NCBI GenBank assembly: GCA_000026125.1
Contig: CU207211.1
Location: 2,480,001-2,544,000 of the forward strand
From: Herminiimonas arsenicoxydans
GTDB taxonomy: Bacteria > Pseudomonadota > Gammaproteobacteria > Burkholderiales > Burkholderiaceae_D
DNA: 64,000 nucleotides
Direction of reading: 5' to 3'
Below are positions 53,929 to 63,474 of this stretch, in pieces. Both the position numbers and the translations under genes were made by a program. Numbering within the stretch: position 1 is the first letter of the stretch; the number at the start of each line of letters is the position of its first letter. The notes beneath the pieces were generated by a model. It worked only from the letters and a program-made list of their open reading frames with translations, was not told where the DNA came from and did not search any database.

Positions 53929-54927
53929 ATGAGCAATTCTTTGCACAAAATGTTTCAGCTATGGACAGCCCGCTGGCTGTTCAGGCTGGGCGATGCAGAA
54001 GTGGGTGAAGTATTTTTGAATCAGCGCCGCGTCTTCATCGTGCCTACCCGCGCCGGCCTCACGTTCGTCGTGATGCTGGTGGTGCTTTTCCTGTGCTCGG
54101 TCAACTACAGTCTCAGTCTCGGTTTTGCACTGACGTTTTTGCTGGGCGGCTGCGCCATTATCGACATGCACCTGACCTTCCGTAACCTGGCGTATCTTTA
54201 TCTGCGTCCGGGTCGTGCCCCAGCCGTGTTCGCCGGCACCAATGCACAGTTCGAATTGCATCTGGAAAATCGTCACAAACATGACCGCTATGCGATCTGG
54301 CTCGCTTTCATCGGCGATGACTTGCCCGTGCGCGAGCATGTCACCGATATTGCCGCCGACAATAGCAATATCGTCATGCTCAGCGCGCCCACGCAAAAAC
54401 GCGGTTGGCTAGATGCGCCGCGCATCCGCTTGCAGACACGCTTTCCGCTAGGCTTGTTCCGCGCCTGGAGTTACTGGCAACCGGCGATGCGCGTGCTGGT
54501 TTATCCGCAGCCGGAAGCAGACGGCCCACCGTTGCCCCTGCATGAAGATGAAACAGCAGATGGTCGCGGCCATGTCGGCCATGACGATTTCGCCGGCATA
54601 CGCGCTTATCAGGCCGGCGATTCGATACGCCATCTGGCGTGGCGACAAATTGCGCGCATCGACGGCGGTGCATTGGTGACCAAGCAGTTTGAGGGCGGCG
54701 CCAGCAGCGAGCTGGCCATCGATTATGCGAAATTGCCCCGGACTATGGATGTGGAATTGAAGCTGTCGCGCATGACGCACTGGGTGCTGGCGGCAGAAAT
54801 GCGCGGCCTGCCCTATGCCTTCCGTCTCGGCAGCAACGACTTCCCGCCGGCTATCGGAGCGGCGCATCAGGCTGCATGCCTGAGCGCGCTGGCGCTATTC
54901 GAACGAACGTCGGAGCGTGCAGCATGA
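53929..54927 (+). CDS. DUF58 domain protein, MoxR partner
   Basis: 332 residues. Two N-terminal membrane helices (GLTFVVMLVVLFLCSVNYSL, FALTFLLGGCAIIDMHL) precede a beta-rich region. The core DUF58 motif GHVGHDDFAGIRAYQAGDSIRHLAWRQIAR lies at about 207-236, as expected for a vWA-like fold without an obvious MIDAS. Its stop overlaps the start of the transglutaminase gene (ATGA), so translation is coupled. Function: an adaptor of the MoxR ATPase; substrate unknown. Confidence 0.9.
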   Translation: MSNSLHKMFQLWTARWLFRLGDAEVGEVFLNQRRVFIVPTRAGLTFVVMLVVLFLCSVNYSLSLGFALTFLLGGCAIIDMHLTFRNLAYLYLRPGRAPAVFAGTNAQFELHLENRHKHDRYAIWLAFIGDDLPVREHVTDIAADNSNIVMLSAPTQKRGWLDAPRIRLQTRFPLGLFRAWSYWQPAMRVLVYPQPEADGPPLPLHEDETADGRGHVGHDDFAGIRAYQAGDSIRHLAWRQIARIDGGALVTKQFEGGASSELAIDYAKLPRTMDVELKLSRMTHWVLAAEMRGLPYAFRLGSNDFPPAIGAAHQAACLSALALFERTSERAA

Positions 54928-56945
54928 GTTTTCTGCACAGGATTTTCCCATCCTCTACGCGCCCGATGTCGCGCGACAAGGCCGACACCCTGCTCCTGCT
55001 GTTCGCTTGCGGCCTGGTGCTGGCCCCCCATGCATTGCATCTGCCCTTGTGGATTACCGGCCTCGGCATGGCATTGATGCTATGGCGCGGCTGGATCACC
55101 TTTCGCGGCAATCGCATGCCGCCGCGTTGGCTGTTGTTGCCGATTGCGGTTGCGGCAATGGCCGGCGTATATCTCAGCTTCAAAATGTTTTTCGGCCAGG
55201 ATGCCGGCGTGGCAATGCTGGTGCTGCTGCTAACATTCAAACTGCTGGAGATGCATGCCGGCCGCGATTTGTTTGTCGTCGTGTTTCTGAGTTTTTTCCT
55301 GCTGCTGACAAATTTCTTTTATTCGCAAACCATCGTTACCGCCTTGCTGATGAGCGCAGCCGTGATTGCGATTCTGACCGCGCAACTGTCGTTTCAATAT
55401 ACCGGCGCGGTACCGCCACTGCGCAAGCGCCTGCGGCTAGGCGCCACGATCTTTGCGCTGGCGGTGCCGCTGACAATCGTGCTGTTCCTCCTGTTTCCGC
55501 GCATACAAGGTCCGCTGTGGGGCATGCCGGGCGCTGCCAACTCCGCACGCAGCGGTTTGTCCGACAGCATGGCGCCGGGAAATATCTCGCAGCTTGCGCT
55601 ATCCGGCGAGATTGCATTTCGCGTCAAATTCATCGATCCGGCGCCGGACAACGCCAGGCTGTATTGGCGCGGCATCGTGCTCGGTCAATACGACGGCCGT
55701 ACGTGGAGCCGGCAGTCGCCGCGCAATCAGGTAAATTCGCCGCTGCAATGGGAACCGCGCGGCCAGCCCTTGCGCTATCAAGTCACGCAGGAACCCACTT
55801 CACGCCGCTGGCTGTTTGCACTGGAGCTGCCGCAGTCTGCACCGCAGTTGCCCAACAACCGCAGCGGCATCACACCCGATTTTCAACTGGTAGCGCAACG
55901 CCCGATTGCAGATCGTGTACGTTACGATGTGACGTCCTATCTGGACTACACTCTGCAGCCGAATGAAAGCCAGCTTGCCTTGCAACAGTGGCTGGAACTG
56001 CCGGCAAGCTACAACCCGCAGACACTGGCCTTCGCCGCCGACCTGCGCAAGACCTCGGAAGATGACCTGAAGCTGGTCAACAAGGTCCTGCAATTTTTCC
56101 GGCAGGAAAAATTCAGCTATACCCTGCAACCGCCGCTGCTGGGCCGCAACAGCGTCGATGAATTCCTGTTTTCCACCCGTGCCGGTTTTTGCGAACATTA
56201 CGCGGGCGCTTTCGTGGTGCTGATGCGGGCGATGAATATCCCTGCACGTGTCGTGACCGGTTATCAGGGCGGGCAGATCAACCCCGTGGATGACTACATG
56301 ACCGTACGTCAATCGGATGCGCATGCGTGGGCTGAAGTCTGGATAGAAAAACGCGGCTGGCTGCGGGTAGATCCGACTGCCGCCGTTGCACCCGAGCGGA
56401 TAGAGCGCAACCTTGCCGGTGCCGCGACGACAACCGCATTCGGCGGCCTGCTCAATGTGAATATCGGTCCCGACTCATGGCTGCGAAAAATGCGCTTTCG
56501 CTGGGATGCCGTCAACAATGGCTGGAATCAGTGGGTATTGAATTACACGCCGGAACAGCAAAAGAGTTTGCTACGCACGCTGGGCTTCGGTAACATCGAC
56601 TGGCGCGCGATGACGGCATGGATGTTTGCGTTCGGCGCTGCGCTCATGTTGCTGATTGCACTCGTATCAAGTGCCAATCGCAAAAAAATCGATCCCATCG
56701 ATGCCTGCTATGCAAAGCTCTGCAAGCAAATGGCGCAAGGGGGTTATCCACGTCATGCGCATGAAGGGCCGCGTTCCTACTCCAGACGATTGCTGAGCTC
56801 TGCTTCCACGCTCACGCAAGAGCAGAAACAAGCCCTCAAGAATTTTCTGATGCTGTATGAAGCAGCACGTTACCGTCCGCTTGAGAAATCTTCGCTGCCA
56901 GACGTGCTGTCCAAACTCAAAACACTATTGAAGCTATCCCGATGA
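54924..56945 (+). CDS. TgpA-type membrane transglutaminase-like protein
   Basis: 673 residues from ATG 54924. The N-terminal half has about six helices. A periplasmic transglutaminase-like domain follows, with catalytic Cys in RAGFCEHYAGAFVVLM (about residue 424), His in SDAHAWAEVWIEKRGW and Asp in RVDPTAAV. A further helix and a cytoplasmic C-terminal DUF4129-like tail (SYSRRLLSSASTLTQEQK) complete the TgpA architecture. In Pseudomonas aeruginosa TgpA is essential and periplasmic. ATGA overlaps on both sides couple it to DUF58 and mltB. Confidence 0.92.
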   Translation: MSFLHRIFPSSTRPMSRDKADTLLLLFACGLVLAPHALHLPLWITGLGMALMLWRGWITFRGNRMPPRWLLLPIAVAAMAGVYLSFKMFFGQDAGVAMLVLLLTFKLLEMHAGRDLFVVVFLSFFLLLTNFFYSQTIVTALLMSAAVIAILTAQLSFQYTGAVPPLRKRLRLGATIFALAVPLTIVLFLLFPRIQGPLWGMPGAANSARSGLSDSMAPGNISQLALSGEIAFRVKFIDPAPDNARLYWRGIVLGQYDGRTWSRQSPRNQVNSPLQWEPRGQPLRYQVTQEPTSRRWLFALELPQSAPQLPNNRSGITPDFQLVAQRPIADRVRYDVTSYLDYTLQPNESQLALQQWLELPASYNPQTLAFAADLRKTSEDDLKLVNKVLQFFRQEKFSYTLQPPLLGRNSVDEFLFSTRAGFCEHYAGAFVVLMRAMNIPARVVTGYQGGQINPVDDYMTVRQSDAHAWAEVWIEKRGWLRVDPTAAVAPERIERNLAGAATTTAFGGLLNVNIGPDSWLRKMRFRWDAVNNGWNQWVLNYTPEQQKSLLRTLGFGNIDWRAMTAWMFAFGAALMLLIALVSSANRKKIDPIDACYAKLCKQMAQGGYPRHAHEGPRSYSRRLLSSASTLTQEQKQALKNFLMLYEAARYRPLEKSSLPDVLSKLKTLLKLSR

Positions 56946-58045
56946 CATCTTCCTTTTTTTCCAGCCGCGCTTCGCTATTCGCACTCTCCTCCGTTCTCGC
57001 CCTCAGCGGCTGCGCCTTTGCCCATGAAGGCGGCAAGAAACCGCAGGCCACGGTCAAGGCAAAGAAAGTTGTCAAACCGGTACAGGGCGATGAATTCGCC
57101 AACTTCAACCAATGGCGCGATGTAGCGGATTTTATCGACCGGATGGCGGAAAAGAACGGCTTCGACAAGAAGGAACTGCAAAACACACTGAGCAAAACGC
57201 ATTACGTCGATAGCGCCATCCAGCTCATGAAACCGGCGCCGCCCGGCAAGCCGAAAAACTGGGCCGCTTACCGTAGCCGCTTCGTCGAGCCGGTGCGCAT
57301 TGATGCCGGCGTCGCCTTCTGGAATACTTATGCCGATGCACTGACGCGCGCCGAAAAACTGTATGGCGTCCCGGCTGAAATCATCGTCGCCATCATCGGC
57401 GTGGAAACGGTGTACGGCCGCAATACCGGCAACTTCCGCGTGATGGACGCCATCACGACGCTGGCATTTGCCTATCCCGACACACCGAATCGCAGCACAC
57501 GCATGGCGTATTTCCGCGGCGAACTGGAAAACACCCTGCTGTTCGCGCGCGACGAAAAAATCGATCCGTTTTCATTGCTGGGTTCGTATGCCGGCGCCAT
57601 CGGCTGGCCGCAATTCATGCCCGGCAGCATACGAAAATTTGCCGTCGATTTCGACGGCAATGGTCATATCGATTTGCGCAATTCACCGGTCGATGCCATC
57701 GGCAGCGTCGCCAACTTTCTGGTGCAGCACGGCTGGCGCACCGGCGAACCTGCAGTCTTTCCCGCCACCGTGGACATGACGGAAAACTGGCAGCGCTTTA
57801 TCGGCCAGGGGCTGGAAGCAAAATTCAGCGTGGCGGAATTAAAGGCTGCCGGCGTCACGCCGACGATAGAGCCGCCGTCCGACATGCTGTTCGGTCTGGT
57901 GGATTTGCAAAATGGTGCCGAGGCCAGCGAATACTGGCTGGGCGCACCCAACTTCTTTGCGATCACGCAATACAATCGCAGCTTTTTTTATGCGATGTCG
58001 GTGATCGACCTGAGCCGCGCAGTGCGTGCGGCGCGCAATTACTGA
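56942..58045 (+). CDS. mltB: Membrane-bound lytic murein transglycosylase B
   Basis: 367 residues. The signal with lipobox LSGC (about residues 20-23) predicts a lipoprotein. The catalytic Glu155 lies in IIGVETVYGRNTGNFRVMDA and is followed by AFAYPDTPNRSTRM and GSYAGAIGWPQFMPGS, all MltB hallmarks. It cleaves peptidoglycan to form anhydromuropeptides. It is the last gene of the MoxR-DUF58-TgpA-mltB set, overlapping tgpA by 4 bp. The combination suggests a shared role in cell-wall remodelling. Confidence 0.93.
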   Translation: MTSSFFSSRASLFALSSVLALSGCAFAHEGGKKPQATVKAKKVVKPVQGDEFANFNQWRDVADFIDRMAEKNGFDKKELQNTLSKTHYVDSAIQLMKPAPPGKPKNWAAYRSRFVEPVRIDAGVAFWNTYADALTRAEKLYGVPAEIIVAIIGVETVYGRNTGNFRVMDAITTLAFAYPDTPNRSTRMAYFRGELENTLLFARDEKIDPFSLLGSYAGAIGWPQFMPGSIRKFAVDFDGNGHIDLRNSPVDAIGSVANFLVQHGWRTGEPAVFPATVDMTENWQRFIGQGLEAKFSVAELKAAGVTPTIEPPSDMLFGLVDLQNGAEASEYWLGAPNFFAITQYNRSFFYAMSVIDLSRAVRAARNY

Positions 58046-58087
58046 AACAATATCGAAATGTGAATACGCGCGTTTCCGCTCGCTGTC

Positions 58088-58642
58088 TTATCGTGCAGCA
58101 GCCGCCGGCGCTTTCAATGTCAGTAAATCGATCAGCAGAGACTCACCGTCGCCGTTGATCCAGACTTGGGCATCCTGTATCGTGCATTGCAACTGCATAT
58201 TGCGTTGCGCGAGTTTGGCCAGCGCCTGGCTGGTGGCGGCAGGAAGATTGAATACACTCAGATTTTTCGCCCGCTCGACTTTACCAGCGGTTTGATTCCA
58301 CCAGATATTGCTCATGCCGCTGTAGCTGTAAATGATGACCTGGCTGGAACGGCCGCAGGCTTTCATGATGCGTTTTTCATCCGGCTGGCCGACTTCTATC
58401 CACAGATCAATCGCGCCGGTCAAATCCTTGCGCCACAGATCCGGCTCATCATCCGCGCTCAAGCCCTTGCCGAATGCCAGCGCTTCGCTTGCGTGCAGCA
58501 CGAAGGCCAGAATTCTCACCATCATGCGTTCATCGGTTTCAGAAGGGTGACGCGCAATCGTCAGCATGTGACCGTCATAATATTGCCGGTCCATGTCTGC
58601 GATTTGCAGATCAGCTTTGAAAATGGTGGATTTGAGGGCCAT
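58088..58642 (-). CDS. yaeQ: YaeQ family protein
   Basis: 184 residues from ATG 58642 (MALKSTIFKADLQIADMDR), the standard YaeQ start; longer frames add unrelated residues. Conserved elements include HPSETDERMMVRILAFVLHA, LDLWIEVGQPDEKRI-like residues near 100 and the C-terminal MQLQCTIQDAQVWI. The fold is PD-(D/E)XK nuclease-like, but the function is unproven (E. coli YaeQ suppresses rfaH loss). It is convergent with mltB. Confidence 0.92.
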   Translation of the reverse strand: MALKSTIFKADLQIADMDRQYYDGHMLTIARHPSETDERMMVRILAFVLHASEALAFGKGLSADDEPDLWRKDLTGAIDLWIEVGQPDEKRIMKACGRSSQVIIYSYSGMSNIWWNQTAGKVERAKNLSVFNLPAATSQALAKLAQRNMQLQCTIQDAQVWINGDGESLLIDLLTLKAPAAAAR

Positions 58643-58815
58643 GAATTTGCTCTTGATGAAAATGTCAGGATGAAGCGCTACGCTTAACGGTGGCAAGAAT
58701 AGCCGATCTGTCACTCTCGTAGCGATCATTTTTTCATCTGAACTGAGTTTGCAGTATTGCTGCACCTATAAAATCTGCAATGAATGCAAACGTTTAAAAT
58801 AGAGGCTCTATTGAA

Positions 58816-59391
58816 ATGAGCCAAATGCATACATCTACTCCCCCCGCATCCCCTGATGCGATTGTCGCCGCGACTCAAGCGTGGCTTGAAAAAGCTGTTA
58901 TCGGCTTGAACCTCTGTCCGTTTGCCAAAGCCGTACATATCAAGAATCAAATCCGTTACGTCGTCAGCAAGGCACGGAACGTGGATGCCTTGCTGGACGA
59001 TCTGGAAGCTGAGTTGAAAACTTTGCATGCGGCGGATGCTGCCAATATCGATACAATCCTGTTAATACATCCCGACGTGCTGCAGGACTTCCTGGATTAC
59101 AACGATTTTCTGGAAATCGCCGACGAGCTTGTTGAAGAGCTGGAGCTGGATGGAGAAATCCAGATTGCCAGTTTTCATCCGCACTACCAGTTTGCCGGTA
59201 CCGCCGCAAACGATATAGAAAACTACACCAACCGTTCACCGTATCCTATTCTGCATTTATTACGGGAATCCAGCATTGAGCGTGCAGTAGAAGCGTTTCC
59301 GCAGGCAGAAACCATCTTTGAAAAAAACATGGAAACCTTGCGCGAACTGGGGCTGGAAGGCTGGCGACAACTGGACTTGAGCAAGCCCTGA
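58816..59391 (+). CDS. DUF1415 family protein
   Basis: 191 residues. The family pattern AWLEKAVIGLNLCPFAKAVH (about 16-35) contains the conserved Cys, followed by TILLIHPDVLQDFLDYNDFL and ASFHPHYQFAGT. It is cytosolic, of unknown function and widespread in proteobacteria. A perfect palindrome AATAGAGGCTCTATT (58798-58812) overlaps the putative SD GAGG and could be an operator or an RNA structure. Confidence 0.9.
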   Translation: MSQMHTSTPPASPDAIVAATQAWLEKAVIGLNLCPFAKAVHIKNQIRYVVSKARNVDALLDDLEAELKTLHAADAANIDTILLIHPDVLQDFLDYNDFLEIADELVEELELDGEIQIASFHPHYQFAGTAANDIENYTNRSPYPILHLLRESSIERAVEAFPQAETIFEKNMETLRELGLEGWRQLDLSKP

Positions 59392-59767
59392 ATCAGGGTC
59401 CGGCCACGATAACATTGCCGCTCTCATTGAGATCGGCTTGAATTTACAATGATAAATTACTTATTTGATAACAAAACAAGTCAGACATACGCTCGCAAAA
59501 TAATGTTGTAAAAAGAAAGCTTGTTTTCGGGAACTCTTGCCTCACTATATAGACATAGAAGATATAAAAAGAGCATCTAGTTTTAATTGCTTTTTTGGAA
59601 TTTTTTGCTATATTGGTTGCTCATGGTTAATTTTTTCATATGTAATATTGAAAAAATGCATCTTCGTTTGCAACTTTACCAACGTGACAACGCTCCAATA
59701 GTAGCCGATGAAATTGCAGTAGCTTGCATTTCCCCATCCTCCTTTGACACTTTGAATCGAAGACATT
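59392..59767. other. 376-bp A/T-rich intergenic region, no supported gene
   Basis: Markedly A/T-richer than its flanks (59440-59690), which suits a promoter with upstream bending or silencing. No gene is supported; the open frame at 59587 has no coding character. The -10-like TATATT near 59609 could serve the HTH gene. Confidence 0.45.
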
Positions 59768-60100
59768 ATGACTACTACAGATAGCCAAACAACCAGCAAC
59801 CGACTCGCTGATCAGGTTGCCTATGATCCCAATCACCTGCTGGATTCGCTGATTGAAAAACTGCATCTGAAAAACGATGCGGCCCTGTCGCGCGCATTGG
59901 AAGTCGCTCCTCCGGTGATCAGCAAAATCCGCCATCGCCGCTTGCCGGTAGGCGCATCGCTGCTGATTCGCATGCATGAAGTGAGTGACTTGAGCATTCG
60001 CGATTTGCGCATTCTGATGGGTGATCGTCGCGATAAATTCCGTATCAGCGACAAACAGTTCAAGCCGAAGGATGGCGTGGCGGTAGAGCAGTCAGAATAA
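59768..60100 (+). CDS. Small HTH (Cro/C1-like) DNA-binding protein
   Basis: A 110-residue, mostly helical protein. Residues about 20-80 (DSLIEKLHLKNDAALSRALE, then APPVISKIRHRRLPVGASLL) form a lambda-repressor-like helix-turn-helix with no recognisable effector domain. The C-terminus is hydrophilic and ends VEQSE. It is likely an orphan regulator or nucleoid-type protein conserved among relatives; no target is known. It is convergent with cysM. Confidence 0.72.
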   Translation: MTTTDSQTTSNRLADQVAYDPNHLLDSLIEKLHLKNDAALSRALEVAPPVISKIRHRRLPVGASLLIRMHEVSDLSIRDLRILMGDRRDKFRISDKQFKPKDGVAVEQSE

Positions 60101-60128
60101 AAACAGTCAGCGTAACAATACGCTGACT
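60098..60128 (-). terminator. Intrinsic terminator of cysM
   Basis: AGTCAGCGTA (60105-60114) pairs with TACGCTGACT (60119-60128) around ACAA. On the minus strand it is followed by GTTTTTATT. It lies 26 bp past the cysM stop. Confidence 0.82.
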
Positions 60129-60153
60129 CATGTCTGGCTTGATCCTTCCCGGT

Positions 60154-61056
60154 TCAGGCCGGGAAAACGCCTGTTGAAAGATAGCGATCGCCACGGTCGC
60201 AGACAACGAATACAATCGTCGCATTTTCAGTCGTTTGAGAAATTCGCAGCGCGACTTCGCACGCGCCTGCCGCGGAAATTCCGCAGAAAATCCCTTCTTC
60301 CATTGCCAGACGTCGCGCCATTCGCTCGGCAACCCCCTGGCTGACATATTCCAGCTGATCGACCTTGCTTGCATCATAAATCTTGGGCAGATAGGCTTCC
60401 GGCCATTTTCTGATACCGGGAATCTGTGAACCCTCTTCCGGCTGCACGCCAATGATTCTGATGTCCGGATTTTTTTCCTTCAGGTATTCGGACACACCAA
60501 TGATGGTGCCGGTAGTGCCCATCGCACTAATGAAATGAGTGATTTTCCCGCCGGTATCACGCCAGATTTCCGGCCCGGTAGTTTCATAATGCGAACGTGG
60601 ATTGTCGGGATTGGCAAACTGGTCGAGAATCAAACCTTCGCCATTTTTCTGCATTTGCTCCGCCAGATCGCGTGCATATTCCATGCCGCCAGCTTTCGGC
60701 GTCAGCACAATTTTCGCACCATACGCAGCCATCGCCTGGCGACGCTCTTCACTTAAATTTTCCGGCATCAGCAAGATCATCTTGTATCCGCGCATCGCCG
60801 CAACCATCGCCAGTGCGATGCCGGTATTGCCGCTGGTTGCCTCGATCAAGGTATCACCTGGCTTGATGGTGCCGCGTTCTTCTGCATGCTTGATCATGGA
60901 TAAGGCAGGCCGGTCTTTCACCGAACCGGCGGGATTGTTGCCCTCCAGCTTTCCGAGAATGACGTTGTTGCGACGCGCCGACTCTTCGCCGTCCATGCGC
61001 TTGAGTTGCACCAGCGGCGTGTTGCCTATGGTGTCTTCGATAGTCAAATATTGCAT
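60154..61056 (-). CDS. cysM: Cysteine synthase B (O-acetylserine/thiosulfate sulfhydrylase)
   Basis: 300 residues from ATG 61056 (MQYLTIEDTIGNTPLVQL). The PLP Lys is Lys47 (NPAGSVKDRPA), the phosphate loop is EATSGNTGIALA, and the CysM-like C-terminal half ends VVCDRGDRYLSTGVFPA. It makes cysteine from O-acetylserine and sulfide, or S-sulfocysteine from thiosulfate. CysM rather than CysK is favoured by the GVQPEEGSQIPGIRKWPEAYLP segment. Confidence 0.93.
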   Translation of the reverse strand: MQYLTIEDTIGNTPLVQLKRMDGEESARRNNVILGKLEGNNPAGSVKDRPALSMIKHAEERGTIKPGDTLIEATSGNTGIALAMVAAMRGYKMILLMPENLSEERRQAMAAYGAKIVLTPKAGGMEYARDLAEQMQKNGEGLILDQFANPDNPRSHYETTGPEIWRDTGGKITHFISAMGTTGTIIGVSEYLKEKNPDIRIIGVQPEEGSQIPGIRKWPEAYLPKIYDASKVDQLEYVSQGVAERMARRLAMEEGIFCGISAAGACEVALRISQTTENATIVFVVCDRGDRYLSTGVFPA

Positions 61057-61143
61057 AAGGGAGATTGAATTTTTCCTGAGGAATGTCATTTTAATCGACT
61101 GCGCCAGTGCGCGTACTAATCCGATTGTAAATGGTACGCGCAA

Positions 61144-61174
61144 TAAAAAGCCCTGGCGATTGTGATCGCCAGGG
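61144..61174 (-). terminator. Intrinsic terminator of the ComEA-like gene
   Basis: CCCTGGCGAT (61151-61160) pairs with ATCGCCAGGG (61165-61174); the minus strand continues CTTTTTATT. It lies 50 bp past the ComEA stop. Confidence 0.85.
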
Positions 61175-61223
61175 TCACAGTCCTCACACGCCGGGAATTT
61201 TCATTACAACAGCCTCTTGAAGA

Positions 61224-61589
61224 TCACTGCTTGACCGTCTTTTTCGGTTCGACCGCCTTGTCGCCCGCTACCTTTTTGGCTTTATCAGTTTTACCTGCGA
61301 CAGGCTTTGTAACGCCTGGCTTGGCAATGCCATTCACGGTCAAACCTGCCTGTGAAAATTTTTCCGAACTCTTGTCACCTACGCCCTTCACACGTGTTTG
61401 CAGATCATTCCAGTCCTTGAAATTCCCACCTTTTTTGCGCTCTTCCAGAATGGCCTTCGAAGTTGTCGGGCCTATACCCTTGATGCCGTCGAGCGCAGCC
61501 TGATCGGCTTGATTGACTTCAACATCCGCAAACGCAAAACTGATAGAAACGAACAAACCTGCAAGCACCAGCAATAATTTATTCAACAT
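61224..61589 (-). CDS. comEA: ComEA-like helix-hairpin-helix DNA-binding protein
   Basis: 121 residues. A signal peptide (LLLVLAGLFVSISFAFA) is followed by the two-hairpin HhH domain VNQADQAALDGIKGIGPTTS and a variable Lys/Ala-rich tail. ComEA binds incoming DNA in the periplasm during natural transformation; members outside a competence operon, like this one, may have that or another role. It is monocistronic between lapB and cysM. Confidence 0.87.
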   Translation of the reverse strand: MLNKLLLVLAGLFVSISFAFADVEVNQADQAALDGIKGIGPTTSKAILEERKKGGNFKDWNDLQTRVKGVGDKSSEKFSQAGLTVNGIAKPGVTKPVAGKTDKAKKVAGDKAVEPKKTVKQ

Positions 61590-61742
61590 GGGAAGTCTCC
61601 AGTTTATTGATGAAAAAGCTCAGGAATGACAGGCATAACGCCCGAACTTATTGCCTATAAAGCAATAAATCGACTTGAACTTTAGCAGCAATTCAATAGG
61701 CTGCCTTCCCATATACAGGTGAGTTTTCGTAATGGAGGAGAT

Positions 61743-61770
61743 AAAAAAAATGCCAGTGATGACACTGGCA
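61743..61770 (-). terminator. Intrinsic terminator of the lap operon
   Basis: TGCCAGTG (61751-61758) pairs with CACTGGCA (61763-61770) and runs into TTTTTTTT on the minus strand. Confidence 0.87.
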
Positions 61771-61801
61771 TGAGGTACTTGGCAGGCATGCCATGCGAAC
61801 G

Positions 61802-62977
61802 TCAATTCATGACATTCAATTCTTCAGTGCGACGCGGCGGATAACTTTCCCATTTGCTGCAGCCGGGACATTGCCAGTAATACTGGCGTGCCTTGAAACC
61901 ACAATTGCTGCACTGATAGCGCGCCAGTTTTTGCGTATAGCCGTGCACCAGATTCTTGACCATCGACAGCTCGGAACGCATCTCCGGCGGCGCATCCAGC
62001 AAACGTGCTTCCAGCAGCTTGTCCAGTCCCAGCAAGGTCGGCGTCCGGCGCAGTTCATCGCTGACCATTTGCGTTGCTGCATCCACACCTTCCAGCTCCA
62101 GCACAGCCTGAAACACGACTTCCAGCAAATCGATGGAAGAGGCTTCTGCCAGATAGAATTTAAGCAGGTTCACGCCTTCCTGCGGCCTTCCTACCGCACG
62201 ATAACCATCCATCAAGCGTTGCGCCACCAGTGCCACATGCGGCACGCTTTGATGTTCCACGCGACGCCATGCCAGCAGTGCGGCTTCGATATCATCCTTG
62301 GCGAGGAAGGCATCGCCCATCAGCATCGTTGCACGTACGTTCTTGCGATCGGCCGCCAAGGCTTTTTCCAGCAGCACAATGGCGGCATCGGCGTGGGTAT
62401 GCACCAGCTCATCCTGCGCCAGCTCGCAATAGAATTGCGCAATTTCCTTTTGTCGACCACCGGCACCCGATTCCTGTAGCGCACCGGCCGCTTCGATGGC
62501 GCGCGTCCATTCTTTTTCACGCTGATAGATTTCCAGCAGGGCGCGATGCGCCTGTGCACTGTATTGTGTCTCGACGAGCAGATTGAAGGTTTCTTCCGCG
62601 CGATCCAGCAAACCTGCATTCAGATAATCCTGCCCCAATTCATACTGCGCATGCACCTTGTGCTCCTGCGGCAAATCGGGACGCGCAAGCAGGTTTTGAT
62701 GGACGCGAATCGCCCGCTCAGTCTCGCCGCGACCACGAAACAGATTGCCGAGAGCGAAATGCAGCTCGACAGTCTCCGGGTCCAGCTTGACGATTTCAAT
62801 GAAAGCGTCGATTGCCTTGTCGGGCTGCTCGTTGAGCAGAAAATTCAAGCCCTTGAAATAGCCGCGCGGCAAAGTGCGCGACTCGGAAACCAGTTGTTTG
62901 ATATCCACGCGTGCAGCAATCCAGCCCAGGGTAAAAAAAGCGGGGATAGCGAGCAACCACCAGTTTTCAAATTCCAT
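61802..62977 (-). CDS. lapB: LapB (YciM), LPS assembly regulator
   Basis: 391 residues. The N-terminal anchor WWLLAIPAFFTLGWIAAR and following RVDIKQLV are typical. TPR repeats occupy about 40-350 (for example ELHFALGNLFRGRGETERAI). The C-terminal rubredoxin-like metal site is YQCSNCGFKARQYYWQCPGC (two CxxC). LapB adjusts LpxC degradation through FtsH and thus LPS level. It is downstream of lapA in the usual lapAB order. Confidence 0.95.
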   Translation of the reverse strand: MEFENWWLLAIPAFFTLGWIAARVDIKQLVSESRTLPRGYFKGLNFLLNEQPDKAIDAFIEIVKLDPETVELHFALGNLFRGRGETERAIRVHQNLLARPDLPQEHKVHAQYELGQDYLNAGLLDRAEETFNLLVETQYSAQAHRALLEIYQREKEWTRAIEAAGALQESGAGGRQKEIAQFYCELAQDELVHTHADAAIVLLEKALAADRKNVRATMLMGDAFLAKDDIEAALLAWRRVEHQSVPHVALVAQRLMDGYRAVGRPQEGVNLLKFYLAEASSIDLLEVVFQAVLELEGVDAATQMVSDELRRTPTLLGLDKLLEARLLDAPPEMRSELSMVKNLVHGYTQKLARYQCSNCGFKARQYYWQCPGCSKWESYPPRRTEELNVMN

Positions 62978-63025
62978 GCAATGTCGTATTCATGATTGAT
63001 TGATCAAATTGGCAAAACACGCCAC

Positions 63026-63340
63026 TTAGAGCGGCGTCACCGCATCCGGCTGTGGCGGCTGGGATTTGGCCTGCAGTTGCGCCTGCGCTTCATCCTGTAT
63101 GGCCACCAGTGCTTTCTTGTTCTTTGCGACTTCCCTGCGGGAGCGGAACACCATAGGCAACATGGCCAATACGCCGAGTACCGCGCCGGCAACGAAAAAA
63201 CCCAGCAGCAATAAAACCAGTGGTCCCTGTATGACGTAACCCAGGAAAAACCGCAATGTCACTTCGTCCGTATTTTTCAGGGCGAAGCCGAAAAAGATGA
63301 TGAAGAATATAAGAGCAAGGATTCTGAACAGGATCTTCAT
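63026..63340 (-). CDS. lapA: LapA (DUF1049) inner-membrane protein
   Basis: 104 residues with two helices (IFFIIFFGFALKNTDEV region, LLLLGFFVAGAVLGVLAML) and a cytoplasmic tail (RSRREVAKNKKAL). It partners LapB in LPS assembly control. The lapA-lapB gap is 48 bp. Confidence 0.93.
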   Translation of the reverse strand: MKILFRILALIFFIIFFGFALKNTDEVTLRFFLGYVIQGPLVLLLLGFFVAGAVLGVLAMLPMVFRSRREVAKNKKALVAIQDEAQAQLQAKSQPPQPDAVTPL

Positions 63341-63474
63341 GATACTGATTCCTTTATTTAGGCGGAATGGATGGCCTTTACGCCGACCAAATCGATATAA
63401 CTTTAACTAGCGAAATTGTACGTGAAAAAACAGCATCTTCGGATGGCGTAAAAAACGGCATCTTCGAATAAGGT

